Part shown: positions 17,164-25,927 of the stretch, one piece after another | Numbering within the stretch: position 1 is the first letter of the stretch | How the letters are laid out: the number at the start of each line of letters is the position of its first letter | Source: an uncultured Flavobacteriales bacterium | GTDB taxonomy: Bacteria; Bacteroidota; Bacteroidia; CAIKAF01 | DNA length: 62,361 nt | NCBI GenBank assembly: GCA_903837495.1 | Contig: CAILUT010000062.1 | Coordinates: 1-62,361, forward strand | Direction: 5' to 3' | The notes under the pieces: model-generated | The model's database searches: none | What the model was told of the DNA's origin: nothing | The model's input: only the letters and a program-made list of their open reading frames with translations | Translations under genes and position numbers: made by a program

Positions 17164-19431
17164 ATGAAGCAAAGCCAACGCGTCCTTTTCGTTGCTCCGG
17201 CACTTCTTGCCCTGTGTATTGGGAGCTTGAGTACCGCTTTTGGGCAACACCCTGCCCTTCGCCGTGCCGACCAACATGCAGAAGCATTCCGTTATCCCGA
17301 GGCCATTCGGGCCTACAAGGCCGTTCCAAACAAGAAAAAAGACGCCTATGTGCTGCAACGCTTGGGCGAATGCTACCTAGCAACGCAGCAGCCGGCCAAA
17401 GCTGCCGAAGTATTTAAAGAGTTGCAGAGCCGGTTCAATCTGCCCGCAGAAGCCCAGATTCCAGCCGCCCAATCGCTTTTACAGCAAGGCCAGTACTCAG
17501 AGGCTCAAGCTCTGTTTGCCCAAGCCACAGGCACCGATGCCAACGGAGGTACAGATTCCCGCATTGCAGCATACAAGGCCAATCCAGACTGGCATACGCA
17601 GATTTTGGCTCAAGAAAGCATGGCCGAGCTAAGCAATTTGAACATCAACACCAAAGAGAGCGATTTTGGAGCCGCATATTGGGGCGAAAAAATTGTTTTT
17701 GCCAGTTCCAGGTCAGGACATTCCCCCATACGGCATGAATACGCCTGGAATCAACTGGGGTTTTTAAACCTATACTCCGCCCAGCCTCATGCCTCTAAAT
17801 CGGGGAAGTTAAAGCAGGTTTCGGCGGTAAAAGTAGAGTCGGGCCTAAACCGCCGCTACCACGAAGGCCCGGCCAGTTTTCAGGCAAACGGGCAGCTTAT
17901 GGCTTTTACCCGCAACACCTATCGGGACCAAAAACGCCTGAACGAAGAGCAGGGCAGGGTGCTTGAAATTTGGTTTTCGCCTCAAACCGACGACGGAAAA
18001 TGGAGGCAACCCCGCAAATTCCCCTTCAACCACATCGACTACAATGTGGCAAATCCTTGCCTGAGCCCCGATGGGCAACGCCTGTATTTTGTGAGCGATA
18101 TGCCTGGAGGTTTTGGGCAGTCGGACATTTATGTAAGTGAGCGCGATGTGGACGGCAATTGGCTGCCTCCGGTGAATGCCGGCCCAGGAATCAACACCGC
18201 TGGCCACGAAACTTTTCCCTTTTTCCATGCGTCTGGCCTGCTGTTTTTTGCCAGCGATGGCCACCCCGGATTGGGCGGATTGGATTTGTTTGTTGCCGTA
18301 AACAACGGCTCAAATTCCGACCAGCCCATTCACCTTGGTCCAGGCTACAATTCGTCCAACGACGATTTTGCCCTGATTTTTAACGAAGCCATAAGCGAAG
18401 GGTACCTCAGCTCAAACCGGCCTGGCGGAAAAGGCAGCGACGACATCTACCACGTTCGGGCCCTGCAACCCATTCAGCCCATCGTTGATGTAAAAGGCGT
18501 AGTGGTGGACGCGTTTCAACAAAACCGCATTCCAAATGCCTTGATTCGCATTATCAACGAAAAAGGCAATCGAGTGGCCGAGGTGTACAGCGACGCAGAC
18601 GGACTCTACACGGCCCGCCTTACCGTGGGCAGCTCCTACTCCATCGAAATCAGCGAACCCAATTACCAAACCCTGCTGCAAGCGGTTTCTACTCAAAACG
18701 GGCTGCCCGAGTTGGAGTTGAAGCATGCCTTAAAAAAGGATTTGGACATTCCCATTATTTGCACCATCAAAGACAAGCGCAGCGGCCTGCCCCTGCCTGG
18801 GGTAAAAATGTCGATTGTGAACCGCAGCACTGGCGAGCCCATTGCCTCCATGACCACCACGCCCACCGGAACCCACAACCAAATCGTCAACAACCAAACC
18901 TTGTTCGACACCTTAAAATGGGACATTCGCCTAGAAAAACCGGGGTATATTTCAAAACAAGTGGCATTTAACCACATCATTAAAGACAAAGACCCGCTAA
19001 AACTGCATGAATTGTCGGATGTGTCGATGGGGCGCCTAGAGGTAGGTGCCGATATCGGAGCCGTCATTGAAATCAAGCCCATTTTCTTTGAGGTAGGCTC
19101 GGCAAACATTACAACTCAAGCCGCCACAGAACTCGACAAAATCGTCGGAGTATTGAACGAATTTCCAGGCATGAGCATGGAATTGGCTTCGCACACCGAT
19201 TGCCAGGGGCCCGCCGCGGCAAACCAAGCTCTGAGCGTAAAGCGGGCCAAATCGGCGGCCGCCTACATGCAAAAAAAGGGCATTTCGGCCAAGCGAATTC
19301 TGCCTAAAGGCTATGGGGAGTACAAGCCACAGTCTTATTGCGGTTGCGGCGACGACTATCAGTACCGTTGTACCGAGCAAGAAAATGCTCAAAATCGGCG
19401 GACCGAATTTGTCATTTTGAAAATGAATTAA
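17164..19431 (+). CDS. PorE-like TPR/propeller/CRD/OmpA protein
   Basis: The 755 residues show the architecture of the T9SS component PorE: signal peptide, TPR-like helices (about 25-150), a PD40/WD40-type propeller (160-430, with CLSPDGQRLYFVSD, GQSDIYVSE and LSSNRPGGKGSDDIYH), a carboxypeptidase-regulatory-like domain (about 440-520), a second beta domain, and a C-terminal OmpA peptidoglycan-binding domain (635-755, SHTDCQG and NRRTEF). PorE-type proteins anchor the secretion apparatus to peptidoglycan. Its start is 6 bp after the PorP/SprF stop. A paralogue dedicated to this substrate is as likely as the core PorE. Confidence 0.9.
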   Translation: MKQSQRVLFVAPALLALCIGSLSTAFGQHPALRRADQHAEAFRYPEAIRAYKAVPNKKKDAYVLQRLGECYLATQQPAKAAEVFKELQSRFNLPAEAQIPAAQSLLQQGQYSEAQALFAQATGTDANGGTDSRIAAYKANPDWHTQILAQESMAELSNLNINTKESDFGAAYWGEKIVFASSRSGHSPIRHEYAWNQLGFLNLYSAQPHASKSGKLKQVSAVKVESGLNRRYHEGPASFQANGQLMAFTRNTYRDQKRLNEEQGRVLEIWFSPQTDDGKWRQPRKFPFNHIDYNVANPCLSPDGQRLYFVSDMPGGFGQSDIYVSERDVDGNWLPPVNAGPGINTAGHETFPFFHASGLLFFASDGHPGLGGLDLFVAVNNGSNSDQPIHLGPGYNSSNDDFALIFNEAISEGYLSSNRPGGKGSDDIYHVRALQPIQPIVDVKGVVVDAFQQNRIPNALIRIINEKGNRVAEVYSDADGLYTARLTVGSSYSIEISEPNYQTLLQAVSTQNGLPELELKHALKKDLDIPIICTIKDKRSGLPLPGVKMSIVNRSTGEPIASMTTTPTGTHNQIVNNQTLFDTLKWDIRLEKPGYISKQVAFNHIIKDKDPLKLHELSDVSMGRLEVGADIGAVIEIKPIFFEVGSANITTQAATELDKIVGVLNEFPGMSMELASHTDCQGPAAANQALSVKRAKSAAAYMQKKGISAKRILPKGYGEYKPQSYCGCGDDYQYRCTEQENAQNRRTEFVILKMN

Positions 19432-19449
19432 TTCTTTCATGGCATTGAC

Positions 19450-19457
19450 TACCTTTG
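19450..19457 (+). promoter_or_regulatory. Bacteroidota -7 promoter box
   Basis: TACCTTTG, exact match to TAnnTTTG, ending 22 nt before the ATG of the small lipoprotein gene and just after the stop of the PorE-like gene. It suggests the lipoprotein has its own promoter. Confidence 0.6.
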
Positions 19458-19479
19458 CCTTCACACATCCACGTTTCGC

Positions 19480-19686
19480 ATGAAAAACCGCTTTTTATTC
19501 GCCGCCGCCCTCGTTTTCGCCCTGTGCCTGCTTTCCTGCAAAGGCTCTAAGGACGCGGGCTATTCTGTTCGCTACACCGACCATGGGGCAACGGCTCCAA
19601 GTCCAGGCCAAGAGCCCAAGTACGAAACTCCGGCCGAGGGAAACGGAGAGGCCGAGCCTGCTTCGGATGAAGATGGGAAAGATTAA
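19480..19686 (+). CDS. Small lipoprotein, 68 aa
   Basis: A basic start and hydrophobic helix lead to the lipobox LLSC with Cys21, then a short, acidic, Pro/Glu-rich disordered tail with no domain. The mature part is only about 47 residues. The function is unknown; such peptides are common in Bacteroidota envelopes. It has its own -7 box, and a divergent copy of the dispersed repeat starts about 11 bp after its stop on the same strand. Confidence 0.78.
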   Translation: MKNRFLFAAALVFALCLLSCKGSKDAGYSVRYTDHGATAPSPGQEPKYETPAEGNGEAEPASDEDGKD

Positions 19687-19697
19687 TTGATTTTTTT

Positions 19698-19840
19698 GGG
19701 GGCCATTTCCGGCTTTCAGCTGTAGTCCGCTCGCAGGGGCGTGCTAAGGCAGGCTGTACGTAGGGCTCCCAAGGTCGCCTCCGCCAGCTGCCTTACCTAC
19801 GCCCCTGCCGCGCGTCCTGCCGCTTCAATCCGGGGCCCAA
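19698..19840 (+). repeat. Dispersed structured repeat, copy R3 (divergent)
   Basis: Forward orientation. The opening GGCTTTCAGCTGTAGTCCGC and the core GGGCTCCCAAGGTCGCCTCC are conserved. The variable arms GCAGGGGCGT and TAAGGCAGGCTG pair with CAGCTGCCTTA and ACGCCCCTGC. The outer stem is partly decayed, with two mismatches, and the 3' end TTCAATCCGGGG departs from the consensus. It fills the gap between the lipoprotein and GH3 genes. Confidence 0.8.
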
Positions 19841-19921
19841 GCCCAGTCGCCAAAAAGCCAAAGACTCCAACCATCAGGCCTAAGTTCTACGCATTCGGGG
19901 CTTGCGTTTCAATGCTTTGTT

Positions 19922-19929
19922 TAACTTTG
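19922..19929 (+). promoter_or_regulatory. Bacteroidota -7 promoter box
   Basis: TAACTTTG, exact TAnnTTTG match, 16 nt before the GTG at 19946. A TTG at 19902-19904, 17 nt upstream, could be the -33 element. Confidence 0.62.
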
Positions 19930-19945
19930 AGCAAAACCAAATCCT

Positions 19946-21463
19946 GTGTCTGTTATCAACGCAATGGTTAAAGCCTATCTGGATTCGCGCTTGGATCGGT
20001 TGCACCAAACGGCCGAGAAATCAGACCAAATTCAGTCCGACACCCTTCAAAGTCTTTTAAGCAAAGGCCGCGAAACCCTGTTTGGGGCAGACCATGACTT
20101 TGAAAACATTCGGAATTGCGATCAATTCCGCATGCGGGTTCCCATTCGCAGCTACGAATCTCTATTTCCTTACATTGAACGGAGCCTAAGCGGCGAGCGC
20201 AACGTACTGTGGCCTGGCGCCATTCGTTGGTTTGCCAAATCGAGTGGCACCACCAACGACCGCAGCAAGTTCATTCCCGTTACCAAAGAATCGTTGGACG
20301 AATGCCACTACAAAGGCGGCCGCGATGTGCTTACCTGCTACAACGCTTGGCAACCGGAACATACCCTTTTTGAAGGAAAATCCTTGGTGCTTTCAGGCAG
20401 CCTTCATACCACTTCCGATTCCCCTTACCAAGCCGGAGACATTTCTGCGGTACTGCTCGAAAACATGCCTTGGTGGATGCATTACTTCCGTGCCCCCTCC
20501 AAAGAAATTGCCCTTATGGGCAATTGGGAAGAAAAGCTAGACCGCCTGGCCGAGGCCATCATTCCCGAAGACATTACATTTTTATCGGGTGTTCCCTCCT
20601 GGATGTTGGTTCTTCTAAAACGCGTACTTGAACTGCAGGGCAAAACAAACCTGCGCGAAGTTTGGCCCAATTTGCAGCTGTTTATACACGGAGCCGTCAA
20701 TTTTGAGCCCTACCGACCTTTGTACCAGCAATTGTCTGCCGGGTACAATTTGCACTTCCTCGAAACCTACAATGCCTCGGAAGGATTTTTTGCCCTTCAA
20801 GACCGCGAACACCACAAGGACATGCTGCTGATGACCGATTATGGGGTGTATTATGAATTTGTACCCTTAAACAAGGTCAACGAACCCGATGCCCACGCCA
20901 TTCCTTTGGAATCGGTCGAATTGGGCATCGCATATGCCATGGTCATTACAACCAACGCCGGACTCTGGCGCTACCTGATTGGCGATACCGTGGAATTCAC
21001 AACCCTGCGCCCCTACCGCTTGCGCATTGTAGGGCGTACCAAGCATTTCATCAATGCCTTTGGCGAAGAATTGATGGTTGAAAACGCAGAAAGCGCCTTG
21101 GCAAAAGCCTGTCAACAATGCCAAGTTCGTATTCGGGAGTTTACTGTAGCCCCCATTTTTCAATCGAAAGAACAGGCGGGCGGGCACGAATGGCTGATAG
21201 AATTTGAAGAAAGTCCCTCAGATTTAGTACATTTCGCCGAGCAGCTTGACACAGAATTACGCAAAGTAAATGCCGATTACGACGCCAAACGAACGGGCAA
21301 TTTCGCCATGGCGCTTCCAAAGGTGCATGCCGTAGAACAGGGCCTTTTTTACCGCTGGATGAGTTCCCGCGGAAAAGCAGGAGCCCAACACAAAGTGCCC
21401 CGCTTGTCCAACGACCGAACCTATATTGAACAGCTGCAAGAATTGAGAACATGCGCAGGCTGA
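19946..21463 (+). CDS. GH3-family (auxin-responsive promoter family) acyl-adenylating enzyme
   Basis: This 505-residue protein has GH3 motifs: the ATP-binding FAKSSGTTNDRSKFIP near residue 95, a central NASEGFFALQ segment, and YLIGDTVEF with a C-terminal small domain (GRTKHFINAFGEELM). Plant GH3 enzymes conjugate amino acids to acyl acids through acyl-adenylates; bacterial members are widespread in Bacteroidota with unknown substrates. GTG 19946 is used because VINAMVKAYL aligns with the normal N-terminus; ATG 19964 is the alternative. The unknown gene downstream overlaps its end by 13 bp. Confidence 0.9.
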   Translation: MSVINAMVKAYLDSRLDRLHQTAEKSDQIQSDTLQSLLSKGRETLFGADHDFENIRNCDQFRMRVPIRSYESLFPYIERSLSGERNVLWPGAIRWFAKSSGTTNDRSKFIPVTKESLDECHYKGGRDVLTCYNAWQPEHTLFEGKSLVLSGSLHTTSDSPYQAGDISAVLLENMPWWMHYFRAPSKEIALMGNWEEKLDRLAEAIIPEDITFLSGVPSWMLVLLKRVLELQGKTNLREVWPNLQLFIHGAVNFEPYRPLYQQLSAGYNLHFLETYNASEGFFALQDREHHKDMLLMTDYGVYYEFVPLNKVNEPDAHAIPLESVELGIAYAMVITTNAGLWRYLIGDTVEFTTLRPYRLRIVGRTKHFINAFGEELMVENAESALAKACQQCQVRIREFTVAPIFQSKEQAGGHEWLIEFEESPSDLVHFAEQLDTELRKVNADYDAKRTGNFAMALPKVHAVEQGLFYRWMSSRGKAGAQHKVPRLSNDRTYIEQLQELRTCAG

Positions 21464-22236
21464 TTGCCTGTGTGATTTTCTTGCTGGGCTTTCTTTGGCC
21501 CTGTTGGAATCAAACCTTTCAAGGCCAGCTGCCGGGCATCAAAGGGCACCAAATCGACCCCGGAAAACAACTGTGGGTTTGGAGCGATCAGGTGTTGAGG
21601 GTGCATCAAACCGACACCCTTTTTTTTGACCAGAGTTTTTTGCAGGCCGGGAACATCTACTCAATCGATGTGTACAATCCGCTGAAGGTCCTGGTTTTTT
21701 TTAAGGATCAAAGTCAAATCCTGTGGGTAGATAACCGAGGTGCAGCCCTTCGATCAACCCTGAATTTTATGGACATAGGACTGGAACAGGCCAGTGCGGA
21801 AGCCTCTGGCTACGACAATGGATTGTGGGTGGTTACAGGCCAAGACATGACCTTGATTCGGCTCAATCAACACTTAAAGGAAGAATTTAAGGTGCCCAAC
21901 CTACACCAACTAACCAAGGACCCCCAAGCCGAAATCGCTTGGATGCTGGAACAGCAAAACCGCCTTTACTTGGTCAGTAAAACTGGCTGCATTTCGGTTT
22001 GGGATATTTTTGGGGGCTTAATTTCGGTTTTTCAAATTGGTCAACTGCCCGAAACAACCGAACTACACCGCTGCCCAGGCGGAATTTTACTGCAAAATGA
22101 ACAAACGGAGGTTCGACTGTTGAGCAATCCACCACGGCCTCCAGAAATAAAAAAAAGAACGGCAGACCAAACTGGTTTTTCCGTTGATAGGCAAAAAGAT
22201 AGCTACCGCTGGCATAGCAATCCCGACAAAAAATAG
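21451..22236 (+). CDS. Exported protein of unknown function, propeller-like
   Basis: The 261 residues start with a signal peptide (RRLIACVIFLLGFLWPCW) and continue in repeated beta segments such as QLWVWSDQVLRVHQTD, ILWVDNRGAAL and NRLYLVSKTG, typical of a small beta-propeller or WD-like fold. I do not recognise a named family. It overlaps the GH3 gene by 13 bp and precedes the deoxynucleoside kinase by 29 bp. It is probably periplasmic; the C-terminal 30 residues are basic and disordered. Confidence 0.75.
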   Translation: MRRLIACVIFLLGFLWPCWNQTFQGQLPGIKGHQIDPGKQLWVWSDQVLRVHQTDTLFFDQSFLQAGNIYSIDVYNPLKVLVFFKDQSQILWVDNRGAALRSTLNFMDIGLEQASAEASGYDNGLWVVTGQDMTLIRLNQHLKEEFKVPNLHQLTKDPQAEIAWMLEQQNRLYLVSKTGCISVWDIFGGLISVFQIGQLPETTELHRCPGGILLQNEQTEVRLLSNPPRPPEIKKRTADQTGFSVDRQKDSYRWHSNPDKK

Positions 22237-22265
22237 CATATTTGTTGTCTGAATAAGTAAAACCC

Positions 22266-22880
22266 ATGCACGTAGCCATAGCCGGAAATATCGGATCAGG
22301 CAAAACCACCCTGACCACCAAATTGCAAAAGCATTTTGGCTGGGACGCCCATTTCGAAGATACAGACGACAACCCCTATCTAAACGATTTTTACGAAGAC
22401 ATGCAACGCTGGTCGTTTAATCTTCAGGTGTATTTTCTGCGCTCTCGATTTCAGCAAGTTGTCGATATCCGCAGCAGCGGAAAACACGTCATTCAAGACC
22501 GGACCATTTTTGAAGATGCCCACATCTTCGCCCCAAACCTGCACGCCATGGGGCTGATGACAACCCGTGATTTTAAAAACTACATGGACTTGTTTGGGTT
22601 GATGACCTCATTTATTGGCCCGCCCGACCTATTGATTTATTTAAGGGCCAGCGTGCCCACCCTGGTGAATCAAATTCAACGCCGTGGCCGGGATTACGAA
22701 AACAGCATTCGACTGGATTACCTAAACCGCTTAAACGAGCGCTACGAGGCCTGGATTTCGACCTACGCTGAAGGAAAACTGCTCATTATTGATGTGGACA
22801 ACATCAATTTTGCCGACAATGCCGAAGATTTTGGGCAGATCATCCGGTCGATTGATGCCGAAGTGAACGGCCTTTTTTAA
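22266..22880 (+). CDS. Deoxynucleoside kinase
   Basis: A 204-residue member of the deoxyadenosine/deoxyguanosine kinase family. The P-loop GNIGSGKT is at residues 7-14, the DRTIFED segment carries the DR(S/T) catalytic-site motif, and the lid region is RRGRDYE. It phosphorylates deoxynucleosides for salvage in the cytoplasm; base preference cannot be assigned. A near-consensus CATATTTG box lies 21 nt before the start, so it may be transcribed separately from the unknown gene. Confidence 0.93.
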   Translation: MHVAIAGNIGSGKTTLTTKLQKHFGWDAHFEDTDDNPYLNDFYEDMQRWSFNLQVYFLRSRFQQVVDIRSSGKHVIQDRTIFEDAHIFAPNLHAMGLMTTRDFKNYMDLFGLMTSFIGPPDLLIYLRASVPTLVNQIQRRGRDYENSIRLDYLNRLNERYEAWISTYAEGKLLIIDVDNINFADNAEDFGQIIRSIDAEVNGLF

Positions 22881-22973
22881 CCCCTTTTTCGATTCTTTAA
22901 CCATGGCCAGGGATGGCTTAGGTAAACAAATTTGCCCCCCTTCCGTTTTACAGGGGTAGCAATTGATTCAAAC

Positions 22974-23642
22974 ATGAACAGCAAGAAACTGCCAAAACCC
23001 ATTTTACATTCCGTTGACGACGACGACCATGCAAAATGGTCGCCTTCTACTCCCTTAAGGGAAGATGCCTTTGAAATGGACGACGAGACCAAAATTCAAC
23101 TGATTCAAAAAAATTTCAGGGAAATTATGGCCATTCTAGGCCTAGATTTGAACGACGACAGCCTGAAAGATACCCCTCATCGGGTGGCTAAAATGTATGT
23201 TCAAGAAATATTTTCAGGCCTGAATCCCGCCAACAAACCCAGCATGAGCTTGTTTGAAAATCAATACAAGTACGAAGGCATGCTGGTCGAAAAAAACATT
23301 CGGGTGCAATCCAATTGCGAACACCATTTTGTTCCCATCTTAGGCAAAGCCCACATTGGGTATATTTCTACGGGAAAAGTCATTGGCCTGTCAAAATTAA
23401 ACCGCATTGTTGATTATTACAGCCGCCGGCCCCAGGTGCAAGAACGCTTAACCAATCAAATTGCCGCCGAACTGCGCGAGGTCTTGCAATCGCCCCACGT
23501 AGCCGTGGTTATTGAAGCCGAACACCTTTGTGTAACCACTCGAGGAATCCGAGACACAGGCAGCTCAACCATTACCAGTGTGTTTGGTGGGCACTTTGGA
23601 AACGAGGTTACTCGAAAAGAGTTTTTGACCCTGATTAAATAA
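22974..23642 (+). CDS. folE: GTP cyclohydrolase I
   Basis: This 222-residue enzyme converts GTP to dihydroneopterin triphosphate, the first step to folate and tetrahydrobiopterin. Zinc ligands Cys115, His118 and Cys186 (NCEHHF and EAEHLCVTTRGI) are intact, as are DTPHRVAKMY and the GxSKLNRIV substrate motif. The ATG at 22974 is chosen because the upstream in-frame codons are not family-like. The N-terminal 35 residues are variable and acidic, as usual. The adjacent ribBA-type chemistry at 3.4 kb is unrelated in position. Confidence 0.96.
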   Translation: MNSKKLPKPILHSVDDDDHAKWSPSTPLREDAFEMDDETKIQLIQKNFREIMAILGLDLNDDSLKDTPHRVAKMYVQEIFSGLNPANKPSMSLFENQYKYEGMLVEKNIRVQSNCEHHFVPILGKAHIGYISTGKVIGLSKLNRIVDYYSRRPQVQERLTNQIAAELREVLQSPHVAVVIEAEHLCVTTRGIRDTGSSTITSVFGGHFGNEVTRKEFLTLIK

Positions 23643-23658
23643 ACCCTGGGCAATCGCC

Positions 23659-23994
23659 CTATTGTTGTTTTCCCGATGGCTTTTCCTTCTTTAAGGCAAT
23701 GCTGTAGTTGTCGGTAGTTCCTTTCAGGTTTACACTGATAAAGGCTTGTTGTCGGTTTTTGTCTCGGTATTGAATAGCATCCTCGGCATTGGGGTCAATT
23801 TCTTCCCGCTTTTTCTTGAACAAACGCTGAAAAGCCGCTTGGGTAACCAAAGACAATGGAATTTTAAGGTAATAATCCATTTCCATATTTAAATTCTGCT
23901 TTCCACTCAGCTCTACATATCCCAAGGAAGAATTAATGGTCATTTTAGGGATCAACAGAGCGTTGTTTTTTAGCTCAAGGGAATTGCCGGTCAA
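23659..23994 (-). pseudogene. C-terminal remnant of an AsmA-like protein
   Basis: About 111 residues match only the end of large AsmA-family envelope proteins: SLELKNNALLIPKMTINSSLGYVELSGKQ, then YYLKIPLSLVTQAA, EDAIQYRDKN and AFISVNLKGTTDNYSI. The complete proteins have several hundred residues or more with an N-terminal membrane helix. Family similarity stops at about 23994; upstream codons come from a half copy of the dispersed repeat (24003-24048) and then a stop codon. The rest of the gene is absent, since pntB follows. This is a 5'-truncated, probably dead gene. Confidence 0.8.
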
Positions 23995-24002
23995 GGACCG
24001 GC

Positions 24003-24048
24003 TGCCCGTTTCGGCCCTTGCGGGGTAGCCTCGTCAATCCCTGCCGCG
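24003..24048 (+). repeat. Half copy R4 of the dispersed structured repeat
   Basis: Only the 3' half is present: CTTGCGGGGTAGCC, then TCGTCAATCCCTGCCGC, matching the end of copy R5 (29505-29653) almost exactly. The 5' arm, apical hairpin and most of the variable stem are missing. Its truncated edge abuts the truncated edge of the AsmA remnant. Confidence 0.8.
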
Positions 24049-24133
24049 ATCCCTGTGCCGGTTGTTGAGAACGCTCGCAAACTGGAGTCAGGCGATGGGC
24101 TGGAGTCAGCCCTTGGGCTGACTTTACAGGGAT
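24049..24133. repeat. Nested inverted repeats next to half copy R4
   Basis: ATCCCTGT (24049-24056) and ACAGGGAT (24126-24133) are perfect inverted 8-mers. Inside lies a perfect 8-bp hairpin GTCAGCCC/GGGCTGAC (24105-24122) with a 2-base loop. The stretch has no ORF and separates the AsmA remnant from pntB. Its origin is unclear. Confidence 0.6.
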
Positions 24134-24204
24134 GGAGGGAACCGCACCCGTGCTGTGGCATTTCCAAAAATTCGCTGGGGAAAGGGCTAAAAAGCGCCCA
24201 ACAA

Positions 24205-25602
24205 TTACCCCAAACCTTTGACCTCGGCCACAAGGGCCTGCAGGGTTTGCTTGGCATCGCCAAACAACATGTAGGTGTTTTTTTCAAAAAACAGGGGATT
24301 CTCAATGCCGGCATATCCTTTGCCCATGCTGCGCTTCATGACTATGGTGTTTTTGGCCTGCCAAACTTTTAATACCGGCATGCCATAAATGCTGCTGCTG
24401 GGGTCGCGCTCGGCGGCTGGATTTACCACATCGTTTGCGCCTATAACCACGACGGCATCGCATTGTTTTAAAAAATCATTGGCTTCGTCTAGGTCCAGCA
24501 ATTTGAGGTAAGGCACGTCGGCCTCGGCCAACAACACATTCATGTGCCCGGGCATGCGACCGGCCACAGGGTGTATTCCGTAGCGCACATCCACTCCATT
24601 GGCCTCCAACAACTCATCCAATTCTTTGCACACTTTTTGGGCTTGAGCCACGGCCAAACCATAGCCGGGAACCACCAAAACGGTTTTGCTGTAGGCCAAC
24701 TGAATCGCAGCATCGGCCAACCCAACCGACTTAACCTGTTGGTTCGAATCAGAAGCCACTCCGGCCGCTGCCGTGCCAAAACCACCCACAATTACATTCC
24801 ACAACGACCGATTCATGGCTTTGCACATCATTAAGGTCAAAATTGTGCCTGAAGCTCCCACCAAAATTCCGCCCACAATCATCATCAAATTACCATACAC
24901 AAAACCAGCTGTAGCGGCCGAAATTCCGGTAAAACTATTCAACAAAGAAATCACCACCGGCATATCGGCGCCCCCAATGGGTGCCACAAAACTAAGTCCG
25001 TAAAACAAGGCTAAAAGCGTAAACAGAATCAAAAGTCCTAGACCCCAGTCGGTGGAATAGCTAAAGGCCAGCGTGCCGCCCAAGACCAAAGCCAACAGCA
25101 TTAAATTAAAAACAGAATGAAACGAAAGGGTGATTTTCTTGTCGTCCACCTTACCTTCTAATTTCAAGTACGCCAATACGCTGCCGCTAAACGAAACCGA
25201 ACCCACCAACAAGGCAAAAACAACAGCAAAATTCGACCCAAAGGCCGCATTATCTGGCCCAATGCGCAGGTATTCCACCAAACCCAATATCAATGCCGTG
25301 GCTCCGCCCATGCCGTTCAACAAAGAAACCATTTGGGGCATCGAGGTCATGGCAACCTTTTTCGCCAACAGCAATCCTACCGCCGAGCCCAAGGCCAAGC
25401 CACCAAAAATCCATGCAAGATTGCCCTTGTCGGCATCGCCCAGCGGATAAAAAACAGCCGCAACAATAGCCAAACCCATTCCGATTGCCGCCAAGGTATT
25501 GCCGGCCCCCGCACTGTCGGGCGAACTCATGCGCTTCAAACCCCAAACAATGCCTACCGATCCAATCAAGTAAGCCAAATCAAACCATATTGCTGTGTTC
25601 AT
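24205..25602 (-). CDS. pntB: NAD(P) transhydrogenase subunit beta
   Basis: PntB couples proton flow across the inner membrane to hydride transfer between NADH and NADP+. The 465-residue protein has about nine membrane helices in the N-terminal 265 residues, then the NADP-binding domain III (VVPGYGLAVAQAQ, YGIHPVAGRMPGHMN, VIGANDVVNPAA, KRSMGKGYAGIENPL). Length is normal. It starts 3 bp after pntA part 2 and ends the three-gene operon. Confidence 0.97.
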   Translation of the reverse strand: MNTAIWFDLAYLIGSVGIVWGLKRMSSPDSAGAGNTLAAIGMGLAIVAAVFYPLGDADKGNLAWIFGGLALGSAVGLLLAKKVAMTSMPQMVSLLNGMGGATALILGLVEYLRIGPDNAAFGSNFAVVFALLVGSVSFSGSVLAYLKLEGKVDDKKITLSFHSVFNLMLLALVLGGTLAFSYSTDWGLGLLILFTLLALFYGLSFVAPIGGADMPVVISLLNSFTGISAATAGFVYGNLMMIVGGILVGASGTILTLMMCKAMNRSLWNVIVGGFGTAAAGVASDSNQQVKSVGLADAAIQLAYSKTVLVVPGYGLAVAQAQKVCKELDELLEANGVDVRYGIHPVAGRMPGHMNVLLAEADVPYLKLLDLDEANDFLKQCDAVVVIGANDVVNPAAERDPSSSIYGMPVLKVWQAKNTIVMKRSMGKGYAGIENPLFFEKNTYMLFGDAKQTLQALVAEVKGLG

Positions 25603-25605
25603 GGC

Positions 25606-25917
25606 TTATTTCTTTTTCTTTTTAAACATCTCGAGCATGCGTTGGGTTACCGCAAAACCACCCACCACGTTCACCATGGCCAAAGCCAAGCCAAACATGC
25701 CTGCCGTTAATTCAAACCACGCACCTGATGGGCTTTGCCGAATCAACAAAATGGCCCCAATAATGACAATCCCGCTGATGGCATTGGACCCAGACATTAG
25801 GGGAGTATGCAACACCGTTGGCACCTTGCTGATGATTTCAAACCCCAGAATTACGGTAAACACGAGCAAGAATATAAGCAGGTAATTCGCCGATAGCATT
25901 TCAATCAAAGCATTCAT
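25606..25917 (-). CDS. NAD(P) transhydrogenase subunit alpha part 2 (membrane)
   Basis: 103 residues holding the membrane helices that in enterobacterial PntA are fused to the C-terminus (FLLVFTVILGFEIISKVPTVLHTPLMSGSNAISG, ending in a Lys tail). The split into part 1 and part 2 is common in bacteria and both ends look natural, so this is not a frameshift. The ATG at 25917 is preferred; the longer frame runs back into the end of part 1. Confidence 0.93.
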   Translation of the reverse strand: MNALIEMLSANYLLIFLLVFTVILGFEIISKVPTVLHTPLMSGSNAISGIVIIGAILLIRQSPSGAWFELTAGMFGLALAMVNVVGGFAVTQRMLEMFKKKKK

Positions 25918-25927
25918 AAGCGCAGCG

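Noticed and set aside
23648-23659. Terminator after folE
   Set aside because: GGGC/GCCC is only a 4-bp stem and the following stretch is a poor T-run.
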